Source: Vibrio alfacsensis (GTDB lineage Bacteria; Pseudomonadota; Gammaproteobacteria; Enterobacterales; Vibrionaceae). From it: DNA of 64,000 bases. Location: positions 1,178,001 to 1,242,000 of the forward strand of contig NZ_CP032094.1 in the NCBI RefSeq assembly GCF_003544875.1, in the 5' to 3' direction. The position numbers and the translations under genes were made by a program. This document shows positions 56,626 through 64,000 of the stretch, piece after piece. The notes beneath the pieces were generated by a model that saw only the letters and a list, made by a program, of their open reading frames with translations, searched no databases and was not told where the DNA came from. How positions within the stretch are numbered: position 1 is the first letter of the stretch; the number at the start of each line of letters is the position of its first letter.

Positions 56626-57120
56626 ATGAGCAGTGGTCAAAGAGATATTACGCTTCGCTTTCTTGCTGAACCGGGGGATGTGAACTTCGGCGGAAAAGTC
56701 CATGGTGGTGCGGTAATGAAGTGGATCGATTTAGCCGCTTATGCTTGCAGCGCTGCGTGGAGTGGCAAATACTGTATCACCGCCTATGCTGGCGGCATTC
56801 GTTTTGTTGCTCCCATTCATGTGGGTAACTTGGTCGAAGTCAGTGCAAAAGTCATCTACACCGGACGCACATCAATGCACATTGCGATTGATGTCCAAGC
56901 AAGCGACCCAAAAGTGCTAAAAAATCGTCTGACCACGCACTGCATTGTTATCATGGTCGCGGTGGATGAGAATGGCAAACCAACAGATGTGCCAAAGTGG
57001 GTTCCGGAATCAGACGAAGATAAAGCATTAGAGCAATCGGCTATCCGCCTTATGAACATGCGTAAAGAGATTGGCGAAGAAATGGAAGCGCACGTCAAGT
57101 ATTTGAAATCGCCCTATTAG
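56626..57120 (+). CDS. Acyl-CoA thioesterase, hotdog fold (YciA type)
   Basis: 164 residues with a hotdog domain: DVNFGGKVHGGAVMKWIDLAAYACS is the conserved helix region with the catalytic Asp, followed by VGNLVEVSAKVIYTGRTSMHIAIDV. Cytosolic; hydrolyses acyl-CoA. A heptanucleotide repeat starts two bases after the stop codon. Confidence 0.87.
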   Translation: MSSGQRDITLRFLAEPGDVNFGGKVHGGAVMKWIDLAAYACSAAWSGKYCITAYAGGIRFVAPIHVGNLVEVSAKVIYTGRTSMHIAIDVQASDPKVLKNRLTTHCIVIMVAVDENGKPTDVPKWVPESDEDKALEQSAIRLMNMRKEIGEEMEAHVKYLKSPY

Positions 57121-57121
57121 T

Positions 57122-57175
57122 AACTGACAACTGACAACTGACAACTGACAACTGACAACTGACAACTGACAACTG
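57122..57175. repeat. Heptanucleotide tandem repeat (AACTGAC)7.7
   Basis: Seven perfect copies of AACTGAC (57122-57170) plus AACTG. It begins right after the thioesterase stop codon. Confidence 0.98.
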
Positions 57176-57345
57176 CGGGTTTCTACTCTCTCCAACCCCA
57201 TCATGCAAAATCACAGTACGAAGCAATGTCATGATTACGACGTTTTTCAAGGTTGTTGTCATCATTTGCTTCGTATTGTCATAAATATTTCACCAAGATC
57301 TGCTTAAATTCTCTGACTTGTTCGGCGTTGTATAGAGTTAGGATC

Positions 57346-57591
57346 TTGAAATTACAAAGCACAACTTTAAGTGAGAGCACACTAACCAACTTGAAAGCAG
57401 TGGAATACCAATGGGTACGCACCATGTATGTCGAGGGTTATAACGAAGCTGAAATTAACCACTACATTCAAGCGTGCTTTGGTGGTGATTCCACGTTCGC
57501 GAACTTGTTTCGTCGGGTCGCTCTGCAACAAGAAAGCCTCTATACCTTACTGCAATACGTTGGCTGTGCTCCCTCAAGCCGAGAGTTTTAA
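57346..57591 (+). CDS. Small hypothetical protein
   Basis: I chose the TTG at 57346 with AGGATC upstream; the frame is open further left but without family-like sequence. 81 residues, soluble, mixed alpha: LKAVEYQWVRTMYVEGYNEAEIN then FANLFRRVALQQESLYTLL. Not recognised. A later ATG at 57424 is a possible start. Confidence 0.4.
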   Translation: MKLQSTTLSESTLTNLKAVEYQWVRTMYVEGYNEAEINHYIQACFGGDSTFANLFRRVALQQESLYTLLQYVGCAPSSREF

Positions 57592-57747
57592 CTTACGCCC
57601 GCTTACCCTTTCGTATGCCCCTACTTTTAAGATATTTATGTGATGTGCTACGCAACGCAGTTTTGAGCATCTGTGTAATCCATTACAAAATCGCTAATCT
57701 CTAATCAAAACATAACAACATATATTTGTTTAAAAGACAGACATAAA

Positions 57748-57769
57748 AACCTGAGTCTAGACTCAGGTT
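57748..57769. terminator. 22-bp perfect palindrome
   Basis: AACCTGAGTCT with its exact complement, no loop; T-rich on the minus side (TTTATG). It may be a second terminator behind malG or a protein site. Confidence 0.5.
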
Positions 57770-57899
57770 ATGGTTACAAAACTGTTAGTGATTAAAGCGT
57801 AAGGAACTAAGCTAACAGCCAGCTATGCGTAACGCCAACAAAAAGCGGATATTACTGATCGGCGGCCAAACCAAAATTGTAATATCAACGCTATTTAAA

Positions 57900-57921
57900 A
57901 GGGCGACCTGTTGGTCGCCCT
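57900..57921 (-). terminator. Terminator of malEFG
   Basis: Stem AGGGCGACC / GGTCGCCCT with TGTT loop, followed on the minus strand by TTTTAAATAG, about 48 bp after the malG stop. Confidence 0.87.
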
Positions 57922-57968
57922 ATTTCTTATTATTCGGTTTACGTTAAGACTTAATGACCAATTAAGAA

Positions 57969-58859
57969 TTAACCTTTCACACCACCAGCTGTTAGACCAC
58001 CAACAAGCCAGCGTTGAGCAAGTAAGAATACCGCTGTAATTGGTACTGCTGAAAGTACCGCAGCCGCTGCAAAGTCACCCCATAGGTAGTTTTGTGGGTA
58101 AAGATACTGTTGCATACCAACTGCTAACGTGTACGAGTTTACATCAGATAGCAGCAGTGACGCTACAGGAACTTCACCGATCACCATGATAAATGACAGA
58201 ATAAACACTACTGCTAGGATTGGCACAGAAAGTGGCAACAGTACCAAACGGAATGCTTGCCATGGTGTTGCACCATCTAGCGCTGCCGCTTCTTCTAGAG
58301 AAGAGTCGATACTCTCGAAGTAACCTTTAATCGTCCATACGTGCAGTGCAATACCGCCCAAGTAAGCGAAGATCAAACCACCGTGGGTATTCAAGCCTAA
58401 GAAAGGAATGTACTGACCCAACTTATCAAACAGAGCGTAAAGTGCAACCAGTGCCAATACTGCTGGGAACATCTGGAAGATCATCATTGCTTTAAGGATG
58501 GTGTTCTTGCCTTTGAACTTCATACGAGCAAACGCATAAGCAGATGTTGTTGACAGTGCCACAATCAAAATTGCAGAAATACCGCCTACTTTTACTGAGT
58601 TCCATAGCCATGTCATTACTGGGAATGGCGGTGGTGTCACCGAACCATCAGCATTCGTAATAGACATACCCAGAGCCAATTTCCAGTGATCCAATGTTGG
58701 GTTATCCGGAATCAAGCTACCCGTCGCGAAGTTACCCTCACGGAATGAAATTGCGATGATCATCAACAGTGGGAAGATGATCAGAGCTAAGAACGCCCAC
58801 ATAGCTGCATGCGTAGCCCAAACTCGATATTTTAATGACTTGCCTTGTACCATTGCCAT
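57969..58859 (-). CDS. malG: Maltose/maltodextrin ABC permease MalG
   Basis: 296 residues, the length of E. coli MalG, with six membrane helices. The EAA loop [22 protein letters not shown] contacts MalK. It ends [12 protein letters not shown], matching the conserved MalG end. It starts 12 bp after malF on the same transcript. Confidence 0.95.
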   Translation of the reverse strand: MAMVQGKSLKYRVWATHAAMWAFLALIIFPLLMIIAISFREGNFATGSLIPDNPTLDHWKLALGMSITNADGSVTPPPFPVMTWLWNSVKVGGISAILIVALSTTSAYAFARMKFKGKNTILKAMMIFQMFPAVLALVALYALFDKLGQYIPFLGLNTHGGLIFAYLGGIALHVWTIKGYFESIDSSLEEAAALDGATPWQAFRLVLLPLSVPILAVVFILSFIMVIGEVPVASLLLSDVNSYTLAVGMQQYLYPQNYLWGDFAAAAVLSAVPITAVFLLAQRWLVGGLTAGGVKG

Positions 58860-58871
58860 TATGATGTCTCC

Positions 58872-60449
58872 TTAATCTTGAGCTACTTTGGTTACACGTA
58901 GGTTGAGTAGAGCTAACGCGCCAACCAACAGGAAGATCAGTGTTGCTACTGCACTTGCTAGACCAAAGTCTTGACCACCAGCACCCTCAAACGCGATACG
59001 GTACGTGTAGCTAACCAATAGGTCTGTGTAACCTGCAGGCTCGGACGTGCCGATCATGTTCGGGCCACCACCTGTCAACAATTGAATCAATACAAAGTTG
59101 TTGAAGTTAAACGCAAAGCTCGCAATCAATAGTGGCGTTAATGGCTTAAGCATCATTGGTAGCGTGATACGTGTGAAGTTGGTAATAAAGTTCGCACCAT
59201 CAATCGCAGACGCTTCATATAAGTCTTCTGGAATCGCCTTCAACAAGCCCATACACAGAATCATCATGTAAGGGAAGCCTAACCAAGTGTTCACAATCAG
59301 GATCATTGTCTTCGCTAGGAACGGGTCAGAGAACCACGCAGGGCTTATACCAAACAGCCCCTCTAACAACATATTGATCTCACCAAAGCTTTGGTTAAAT
59401 AGACCTTTAAAAATCAAGATAGAGATAAACGCTGGTACCGCATAAGGTAAGATAAGCAATAAACGGTAGACAGAACGTCCTTTCAACGCTTCCCATTGCA
59501 CAACACTTGCCAATACAAGGCCAATCACTAACGTAAACAGTACCGTCAATGCTGAGAACACAATGGTCCAAATGAAAATACTAATAAATGGTTCTTTGAT
59601 GCCGTCGTCTTTCCACACACGTTCAAAGTTGTGAGTACCAATGCTAACCACAAAACCAGGTGAAACTGTTTCACCAACAAATTGACCATTTGCATCAACT
59701 GGTTGGTAGTAACCGACTTCCATATTAGGGCGCAGCAGTTCTTCCGTGCGGTTGTTGTAAAGTGACTCGCCGTCTTCTTGTAATGTATACAATGGTACAA
59801 CCGCTGCAAACTTACGTAGACCGCTCATACGAATGTCATCACCGTTTGGCAGGTGAAGATCGACCCCACTCAACGCACTACGATTTTTAACAATCGTTTT
59901 GATCGGCTCTTTTTCGCCTGTTGGCTCTTGAGTGATTGGCGTTAAATCGAAATCGGTCGCTGAAAGTCCGTTAAGTGTGAAGTTTGGTGTCGCAAGAAGC
60001 TCACCGTTTTTCTTCACCACAATTTGGTGGCCTTGTTCAGTTTTGTACAAGGTAAACGGGTAACTTTCACCACTTTGATAGGTTCTATCCAGCAGTACGG
60101 TTTGTGCACGATCGAACGATAATTGGTTTTTTGCACTGTAGTTAGTAAACGCCAATCCTATGGTGTACGCCAATGGGAAAAGGATGAACAGAATCATCCC
60201 GGCGATACCTGGGTAAATATAACGATGTGCGTAAGTCTTTTTACTACCGAAAATATACAGCGCTAAACCGGTAAGAATAAGCGTCAGTAACGCAAAAGCG
60301 ATCTCACCGCGAGAATACATTAGGATAGTAGCGTAGCCATTGATAATGCCGACTGTGCCTAATAGTGCCCATTTGATAAACACTTTTTTGCTGCTCGGAA
60401 GGTTGGCTTCTGGTGCTGTCATAGCATTTGTACCTTGAACTGACTGCAT
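58872..60449 (-). CDS. malF: Maltose/maltodextrin ABC permease MalF
   Basis: 525 residues, slightly longer than E. coli MalF (514). It has N-terminal helices, the large periplasmic P2 loop (about residues 120-275), and the core helices with the EAA loop LYEASAIDGANFITNFTRITLPMM. An alternative ATG lies 9 codons in. It forms the translocation pore with MalG. A hairpin lies between malE and malF. Confidence 0.95.
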   Translation of the reverse strand: MQSVQGTNAMTAPEANLPSSKKVFIKWALLGTVGIINGYATILMYSRGEIAFALLTLILTGLALYIFGSKKTYAHRYIYPGIAGMILFILFPLAYTIGLAFTNYSAKNQLSFDRAQTVLLDRTYQSGESYPFTLYKTEQGHQIVVKKNGELLATPNFTLNGLSATDFDLTPITQEPTGEKEPIKTIVKNRSALSGVDLHLPNGDDIRMSGLRKFAAVVPLYTLQEDGESLYNNRTEELLRPNMEVGYYQPVDANGQFVGETVSPGFVVSIGTHNFERVWKDDGIKEPFISIFIWTIVFSALTVLFTLVIGLVLASVVQWEALKGRSVYRLLLILPYAVPAFISILIFKGLFNQSFGEINMLLEGLFGISPAWFSDPFLAKTMILIVNTWLGFPYMMILCMGLLKAIPEDLYEASAIDGANFITNFTRITLPMMLKPLTPLLIASFAFNFNNFVLIQLLTGGGPNMIGTSEPAGYTDLLVSYTYRIAFEGAGGQDFGLASAVATLIFLLVGALALLNLRVTKVAQD

Positions 60450-60489
60450 AGGGAACCTGCTAGCGAATATTGAATAAATATAGAAAAGT

Positions 60490-60511
60490 AAGGAGGAGTT
60501 GCCCCCTCCTT
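60490..60511 (-). promoter_or_regulatory. Hairpin between malE and malF
   Basis: AAGGAGG (60490-60496) pairs with CCTCCTT (60505-60511) in the 78-bp gap. In E. coli the same gap has REP hairpins that keep malE mRNA levels high relative to malF. This one has no REP sequence but is in the same place. Confidence 0.6.
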
Positions 60512-60527
60512 AAAAGGTGTTGCTGAA

Positions 60528-61706
60528 TTATTTAGTCATTTGTTTTTCTGCGTCAGCAAGTGCTGCATCTACAGTTTGACGACCATCTACAACGTTGATG
60601 ATTGCGTTCTTAGCTGCACCCCAGAATGCGTTCATTTGTGGGATGTTTGGCATGATTTCGCCGTTCATTGCGTTGTCCATTGTCGCAGCGATACGAGTAT
60701 CCGCATCTAGCTCTTTTTGGAACGAGTTAAGCGCAACCGCACCTAGTGGCTTGTCATTGTTAACCATACGTAGACCATCGTTAGTCAATAGGTAGTTCTC
60801 AATGAACTCGACAGCTAGATCTTTGTTAGGTGATGCAGTGCTGATACCCGCAGTCAGTACGCCTACGAATGGCTTAGAAGATTGACCTTGGAATTTAGGT
60901 AGTGTTGCCACACCGTAGTTGATACCAGACTTCTCGATGTTGCCCCAAGACCATGGACCATTGATCGTCATCGCCGTGTTGCCTTGGTTAAACGCAGACT
61001 CAGATACTGAGTAGTCCATATCTGCTGAGATAACGCCCTTATCAACAAGACCTTTCACGAAGTTCATTGCGTCTTTCACGCCCTCGTTCGCGATACCAGC
61101 ATCTTCTACATTGTAGCCGTTGCCTGTGTATTTAAACGCGTAGCCACCATCAGCCGCCATTAGTGGCCATGTGAAGTACGGTTCTTTTAGGTTCCACATA
61201 ATTGCAGATTTGCCGTCTTTCTTAAGTTTTGCGTCTAGCTCTGCAACTTCTTCCCATGTTTTTGGTGGGTTTGGAACCAAGTCTTTGTTGTAGATTAGAG
61301 ATAGAGATTCAACCGCAACTGGGTAGCCAATCAGTTTGCCGTTGTAGCTCACTGCATCCCATGCGAAATCAACGATGCCATCTTTTACTTCTTTAGATGG
61401 TTTGATCTCTGCTAGAAGACCCGCTTCTGCGTAACCACCGAAACGGTCGTGAGCCCAGAATACGATATCAGGACCATCACCCGTTGCCGCTGTTTGTGGG
61501 AACTTGTCTTGTAGGCCATCTGGGTGAGCAACTGTTACTTTGATACCCGTGTCTTCCTCAAACTTCTTACCAACTTCCGCAAGGCCGTTGTAACCTTTAT
61601 CACCGTTGATCCAGATAGTGAGTTGTCCTTCCTCGATAGCAGCATTTGCACCAAAAGAACCTAAAGCAACCAGAGTACCCAGTGCTACAGCGCTTAATTT
61701 TTTCAT
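60528..61706 (-). CDS. malE: Maltose/maltodextrin-binding protein MalE
   Basis: From ATG 61706 (AAAAGGATA upstream) there are 392 residues, the size of E. coli MalE. A signal peptide ends GANA, then [28 protein letters not shown] and [36 protein letters not shown], quoted as [11 protein letters not shown] and [16 protein letters not shown]. It captures maltodextrins in the periplasm for MalFGK2. First gene of malEFG. Confidence 0.96.
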   Translation of the reverse strand: MKKLSAVALGTLVALGSFGANAAIEEGQLTIWINGDKGYNGLAEVGKKFEEDTGIKVTVAHPDGLQDKFPQTAATGDGPDIVFWAHDRFGGYAEAGLLAEIKPSKEVKDGIVDFAWDAVSYNGKLIGYPVAVESLSLIYNKDLVPNPPKTWEEVAELDAKLKKDGKSAIMWNLKEPYFTWPLMAADGGYAFKYTGNGYNVEDAGIANEGVKDAMNFVKGLVDKGVISADMDYSVSESAFNQGNTAMTINGPWSWGNIEKSGINYGVATLPKFQGQSSKPFVGVLTAGISTASPNKDLAVEFIENYLLTNDGLRMVNNDKPLGAVALNSFQKELDADTRIAATMDNAMNGEIMPNIPQMNAFWGAAKNAIINVVDGRQTVDAALADAEKQMTK

Positions 61707-62370
61707 GTTCGTATCCTTTTTATATTTTTGATGTAGGGCTAGTCCATTGAGGTTCAGCCATATTTCGACATATATCATCTGTAATAATCCACTATGTCTC
61801 ATCCTCCTAATCCCTACGCCCTTGCAATTATGACGTATTTTCGTGATCTTCATCTCCCAGGGTTAGCGACTCAAATCACAAAATGAATACGAGCTGTGAT
61901 CGATTTCAACTTTACGCCACGCAATTATGTGATTTCCGCCCAACTGCGTGATTCCTCCTCCTTTTGGACTCCTCCCTACCTACTCCCCCCACAATAATTT
62001 CGATTAGGAGGATGTAGCAGTGAACACAATCTTAGAAACTGCAGTCATCCAAGAGTGGATGGTAAGAACCCTTTTCCAGCAGTACCTACCCTATAGGTCA
62101 TTGTTTGCTGGTTTTACATTGCCATACGAGTGGAATGTCATTGTTTGTATTGTTAGTGGTAAATGATTCACGGGGGAGACGATGCGAATAATGTGGGGGA
62201 GAGAAACTCGTATTTGGCTATGATGGGTAGTGCTCCTATTTCAGGACATTTGGAGCACTACCCAGTTTTTCTTACCAACCGATAACTTACCAATTCCTAC
62301 TGTTACTGCTCGCGATAAAATTCATATAATGATGAGCGGTGAAAATAAAAATTGATCGAGGACGAGCTAC
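61707..62370. promoter_or_regulatory. Divergent malE-malK control region
   Basis: 664 bp between malE and malK. Purine-rich candidate MalT sites are present on both strands: AGGAGGAT at 62006-62013, its complement at 61801-61808, AGGAGG complements at 61953-61976, and GGGGGAGA at 62172-62179 and 62195-62202. Their number fits a MalT-activated divergent promoter, as in E. coli. The real spacing was not verified. Confidence 0.55.
62020..62166 (+). CDS. Possible 48-residue ORF in the mal control region
   Basis: GTG at 62020 has AGGAGG 8 nt upstream, a near-ideal ribosome site. The 48 residues are mixed (VNTILETAVIQEWM, FTLPYEWNVIVCIVSGK). The AGGAGGAT may instead be a MalT site, which would make the ORF chance. 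No family recognised. Confidence 0.25.
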   Translation: MNTILETAVIQEWMVRTLFQQYLPYRSLFAGFTLPYEWNVIVCIVSGK

Positions 62371-63486
62371 ATGGCGAGTGTCACGTTAAAAAATGTTTGT
62401 AAAGCGTATGGCGACGTACTGATTTCTAAAAACGTAGATCTAGAAATTAACGAAGGTGAATTCGTTGTTTTCGTTGGCCCATCAGGCTGTGGTAAATCTA
62501 CTCTTCTACGTTGTATTGCCGGTCTTGAAGACATTACTTCTGGTGATTTGTATATTGGTGACGAGCGCATGAACGACGTAGAACCATCCAAACGTGGTGT
62601 TGGTATGGTGTTCCAGTCTTACGCGCTTTACCCTCACCTAAATTTATACGACAACATGTCATTTGGTCTGAAACTGGCTAAAGCAGACAAAGCAGAAATC
62701 GACAAGCGCGTTGAACACGCCGCTGAAATTCTTCAATTAGGTCACTTGCTGGAACGTCAGCCTAAAGCGCTGTCAGGTGGTCAACGTCAACGTGTTGCTA
62801 TCGGTCGTACTCTTGTTTCACAGCCGAATGTTTTCCTACTGGATGAGCCATTATCAAACCTTGATGCGGCTTTACGTGTAAACATGCGCGCTCAGATCAC
62901 TAAGCTACAACGCCAGCTAGGCTGTACCATGATCTACGTAACGCACGATCAGGTAGAAGCGATGACGATGGCAGATAAAATTGTGGTTCTAGACGGCGGT
63001 TTTGTATCACAAGTAGGTAAGCCATTGGAGCTATACCACTACCCACAAAACCGTTTCGTTGCAGGCTTCATTGGTTCTCCAAAAATGAACTTCATGAGCG
63101 TATTCATTGATGAAGTCGAAGCAGAACGCGTGAAAGTTCAGCTATCAAACGGCACTTCTTTCTGGATCCCTGTGGACGGAACGACAGTTAACCGCGGCGA
63201 CCGCATGTCTCTAGGTGTTCGCCCTGAGCACCTACTTTCTGCGTCAGAGGCAGAGGCATCGATCCACGGTGAAGTGATGATTGTTGAGAAACTTGGTAAT
63301 GAAACACAAGTTTACTTGAACCTAGAAGGCGCTGACGCTGACGTTATTTTCCGTCAACCAGACACATTAGATGTTGATACTGGCGATAAACTAGAAATCG
63401 GCATTCCAGCTCACCGCTGCCACTTATTCCATAGTGATGGCCGTGCTTGCCGTCGTCTATTCCAAGAAATGGGCGTAGAAGCTTAA
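62371..63486 (+). CDS. malK: Maltose ABC transporter ATPase MalK
   Basis: 371 residues as in E. coli MalK. Walker [10 protein letters not shown], signature [13 protein letters not shown], Walker B VFLLDEP, switch VTHDQ, then the C-terminal regulatory domain (GVRPEHL, residues 235-371), which binds MalT and IIA-Glc in E. coli. Divergent from malE. A terminator follows. Confidence 0.96.
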   Translation: MASVTLKNVCKAYGDVLISKNVDLEINEGEFVVFVGPSGCGKSTLLRCIAGLEDITSGDLYIGDERMNDVEPSKRGVGMVFQSYALYPHLNLYDNMSFGLKLAKADKAEIDKRVEHAAEILQLGHLLERQPKALSGGQRQRVAIGRTLVSQPNVFLLDEPLSNLDAALRVNMRAQITKLQRQLGCTMIYVTHDQVEAMTMADKIVVLDGGFVSQVGKPLELYHYPQNRFVAGFIGSPKMNFMSVFIDEVEAERVKVQLSNGTSFWIPVDGTTVNRGDRMSLGVRPEHLLSASEAEASIHGEVMIVEKLGNETQVYLNLEGADADVIFRQPDTLDVDTGDKLEIGIPAHRCHLFHSDGRACRRLFQEMGVEA

Positions 63487-63508
63487 TATACACCTTTGCA
63501 TGCTGCCA

Positions 63509-63536
63509 ATCCCTCTCAATCGAGAGGGATTTTTTT
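63509..63536 (+). terminator. Terminator of malK
   Basis: Perfect 9-bp stem (63509-63517 with 63522-63530), AATC loop, then a run of T. Confidence 0.93.
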
Positions 63537-63636
63537 ATCTAAAACTCGATAAGTATTTATCCATGCAATTTCGTTATGAACGCGGCAAACTGAACCGTAT
63601 AATGTCTGCTTATCCCCCCAATTAAGAGCATCCATC

Positions 63637-63957
63637 ATGTCATCTCATCCAACGAAAATTACTTTTTTTGAATTCCTAACTCCGCTTATCACGGCGGGCA
63701 AAAAGACCATCACCATCCGTGACGAATCAGAAAGCCACTATGTACCCAATACCGAAGTGGAAGTGTTTACTCTAGAGACAGACCGCAAAGTTTGTAACAT
63801 CAAAATCTTATCAGTCGCTCCGCTCAAATTTGAGGACATCAATGAATTTCACGCCGAGCAAGAAGCCATTGAACTGCCAAAACTAAAAGAACTTATTCGT
63901 GAAATTTACCCAAATATCGATGAGCTCTATGTGATTGAATACGAGTTGATCAAATAA
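63637..63957 (+). CDS. yqfB: ASCH-domain amidohydrolase, YqfB type
   Basis: 106 residues, near E. coli YqfB (103). Conserved features: ITFFEFLTPLITAGKKTITIRDESESHY with the Lys and Thr of the ASCH active site (quoted as GKKTITIRDESESHY), then ELPKLKELIREIYP. E. coli YqfB hydrolyses N4-acetylcytidine. A single gene. Confidence 0.9.
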   Translation: MSSHPTKITFFEFLTPLITAGKKTITIRDESESHYVPNTEVEVFTLETDRKVCNIKILSVAPLKFEDINEFHAEQEAIELPKLKELIREIYPNIDELYVIEYELIK

Positions 63958-64000
63958 CATCCAGGAACCACTAGACGACTGGTCTAATTTTGTTTATGGT

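Overview
The window looks like part of a Vibrio chromosome, most likely chromosome II of a Harveyi-clade species. The support is gene content and protein-level resemblance: a LuxT/SwrT-type regulator, the hutWXZ / tonB-exbB-exbD / hutBCD haem cluster, malEFG divergent from malK, and a PurR-type pyrC. I could not run a search, so the species is an inference. No rRNA, tRNA, CRISPR array or replication origin was seen.

Layout. 1-7.9 kb: the end of an MFS transporter, yccF, an outer-membrane barrel gene followed by a tiny membrane-peptide ORF, a KefF/KefC-type K+ efflux pair, a LysR/SnoaL divergent pair, and a Cys-rich permease. 8-13.3 kb: ArsR and a SigZ-like sigma factor divergent from the permease around a perfect palindrome, then a cytoplasmic alpha-amylase, ppiC, cheV and a PduO-like adenosyltransferase. 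13.4-20.6 kb: haem uptake and use, with hutW-hutX-hutZ leftward and tonB-exbB-exbD-hutB-hutC-hutD rightward from one Fur-box-like promoter region. 20.8-33.2 kb: luxT, small envelope proteins including a 20-residue-repeat solenoid, an acyltransferase, regulators, nadD-like/nadE, a MOSC-reductase-ferredoxin fusion, pmp3, pyrC and DUF808. 33.4-42.1 kb: M14 peptidase, grx2 with a stop codon, alcohol dehydrogenase, an OpuAC-like protein, a Yellow/MRJP protein, an ABM monooxygenase, LysR, and a radical SAM-DUF1349 pair. 42.2-46.1 kb: a mobile region with a decayed IS110-family (IS1111-type) element, an orphan PEP-CTERM-like protein and a decayed IS3-family element. 46.1-47.9 kb: a frameshifted AraC regulator and an EamA exporter. 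48-56.2 kb: an eight-gene leftward operon of exported proteins and lipoproteins (LPP20-like, CsgG-like, FlgT-like, DUF6844-like, MltC-like transglycosylase). This is the best candidate here for an under-described envelope system. 56.6-64 kb: a thioesterase, a heptanucleotide repeat, malG-malF-malE, malK and yqfB.

How the genes work together. The haem block encodes a complete path: TonB/ExbB/ExbD energise outer-membrane receptors, HutBCD carries haem across the inner membrane, and HutX/HutZ/HutW handle it in the cytosol. The mal block is a maltodextrin ABC importer, and the cytosolic amylase could act on what it brings in. Adjacent nadD-like and nadE genes fit NAD synthesis or salvage.

A striking window-wide feature is that many host genes (kefF-like, the permease, hutB, nadD-like, AraC, and the first two genes of the envelope operon) are broken by what looks like a one-base length change in a short A/T run. 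tonB and grx2 carry in-frame stop codons instead. Either the underlying sequence has context-specific base-calling errors or the strain carries unusually many small lesions. Much longer runs in hutW (A10) and hutB (G8) keep their frame, so simple run-length-dependent error does not explain it.
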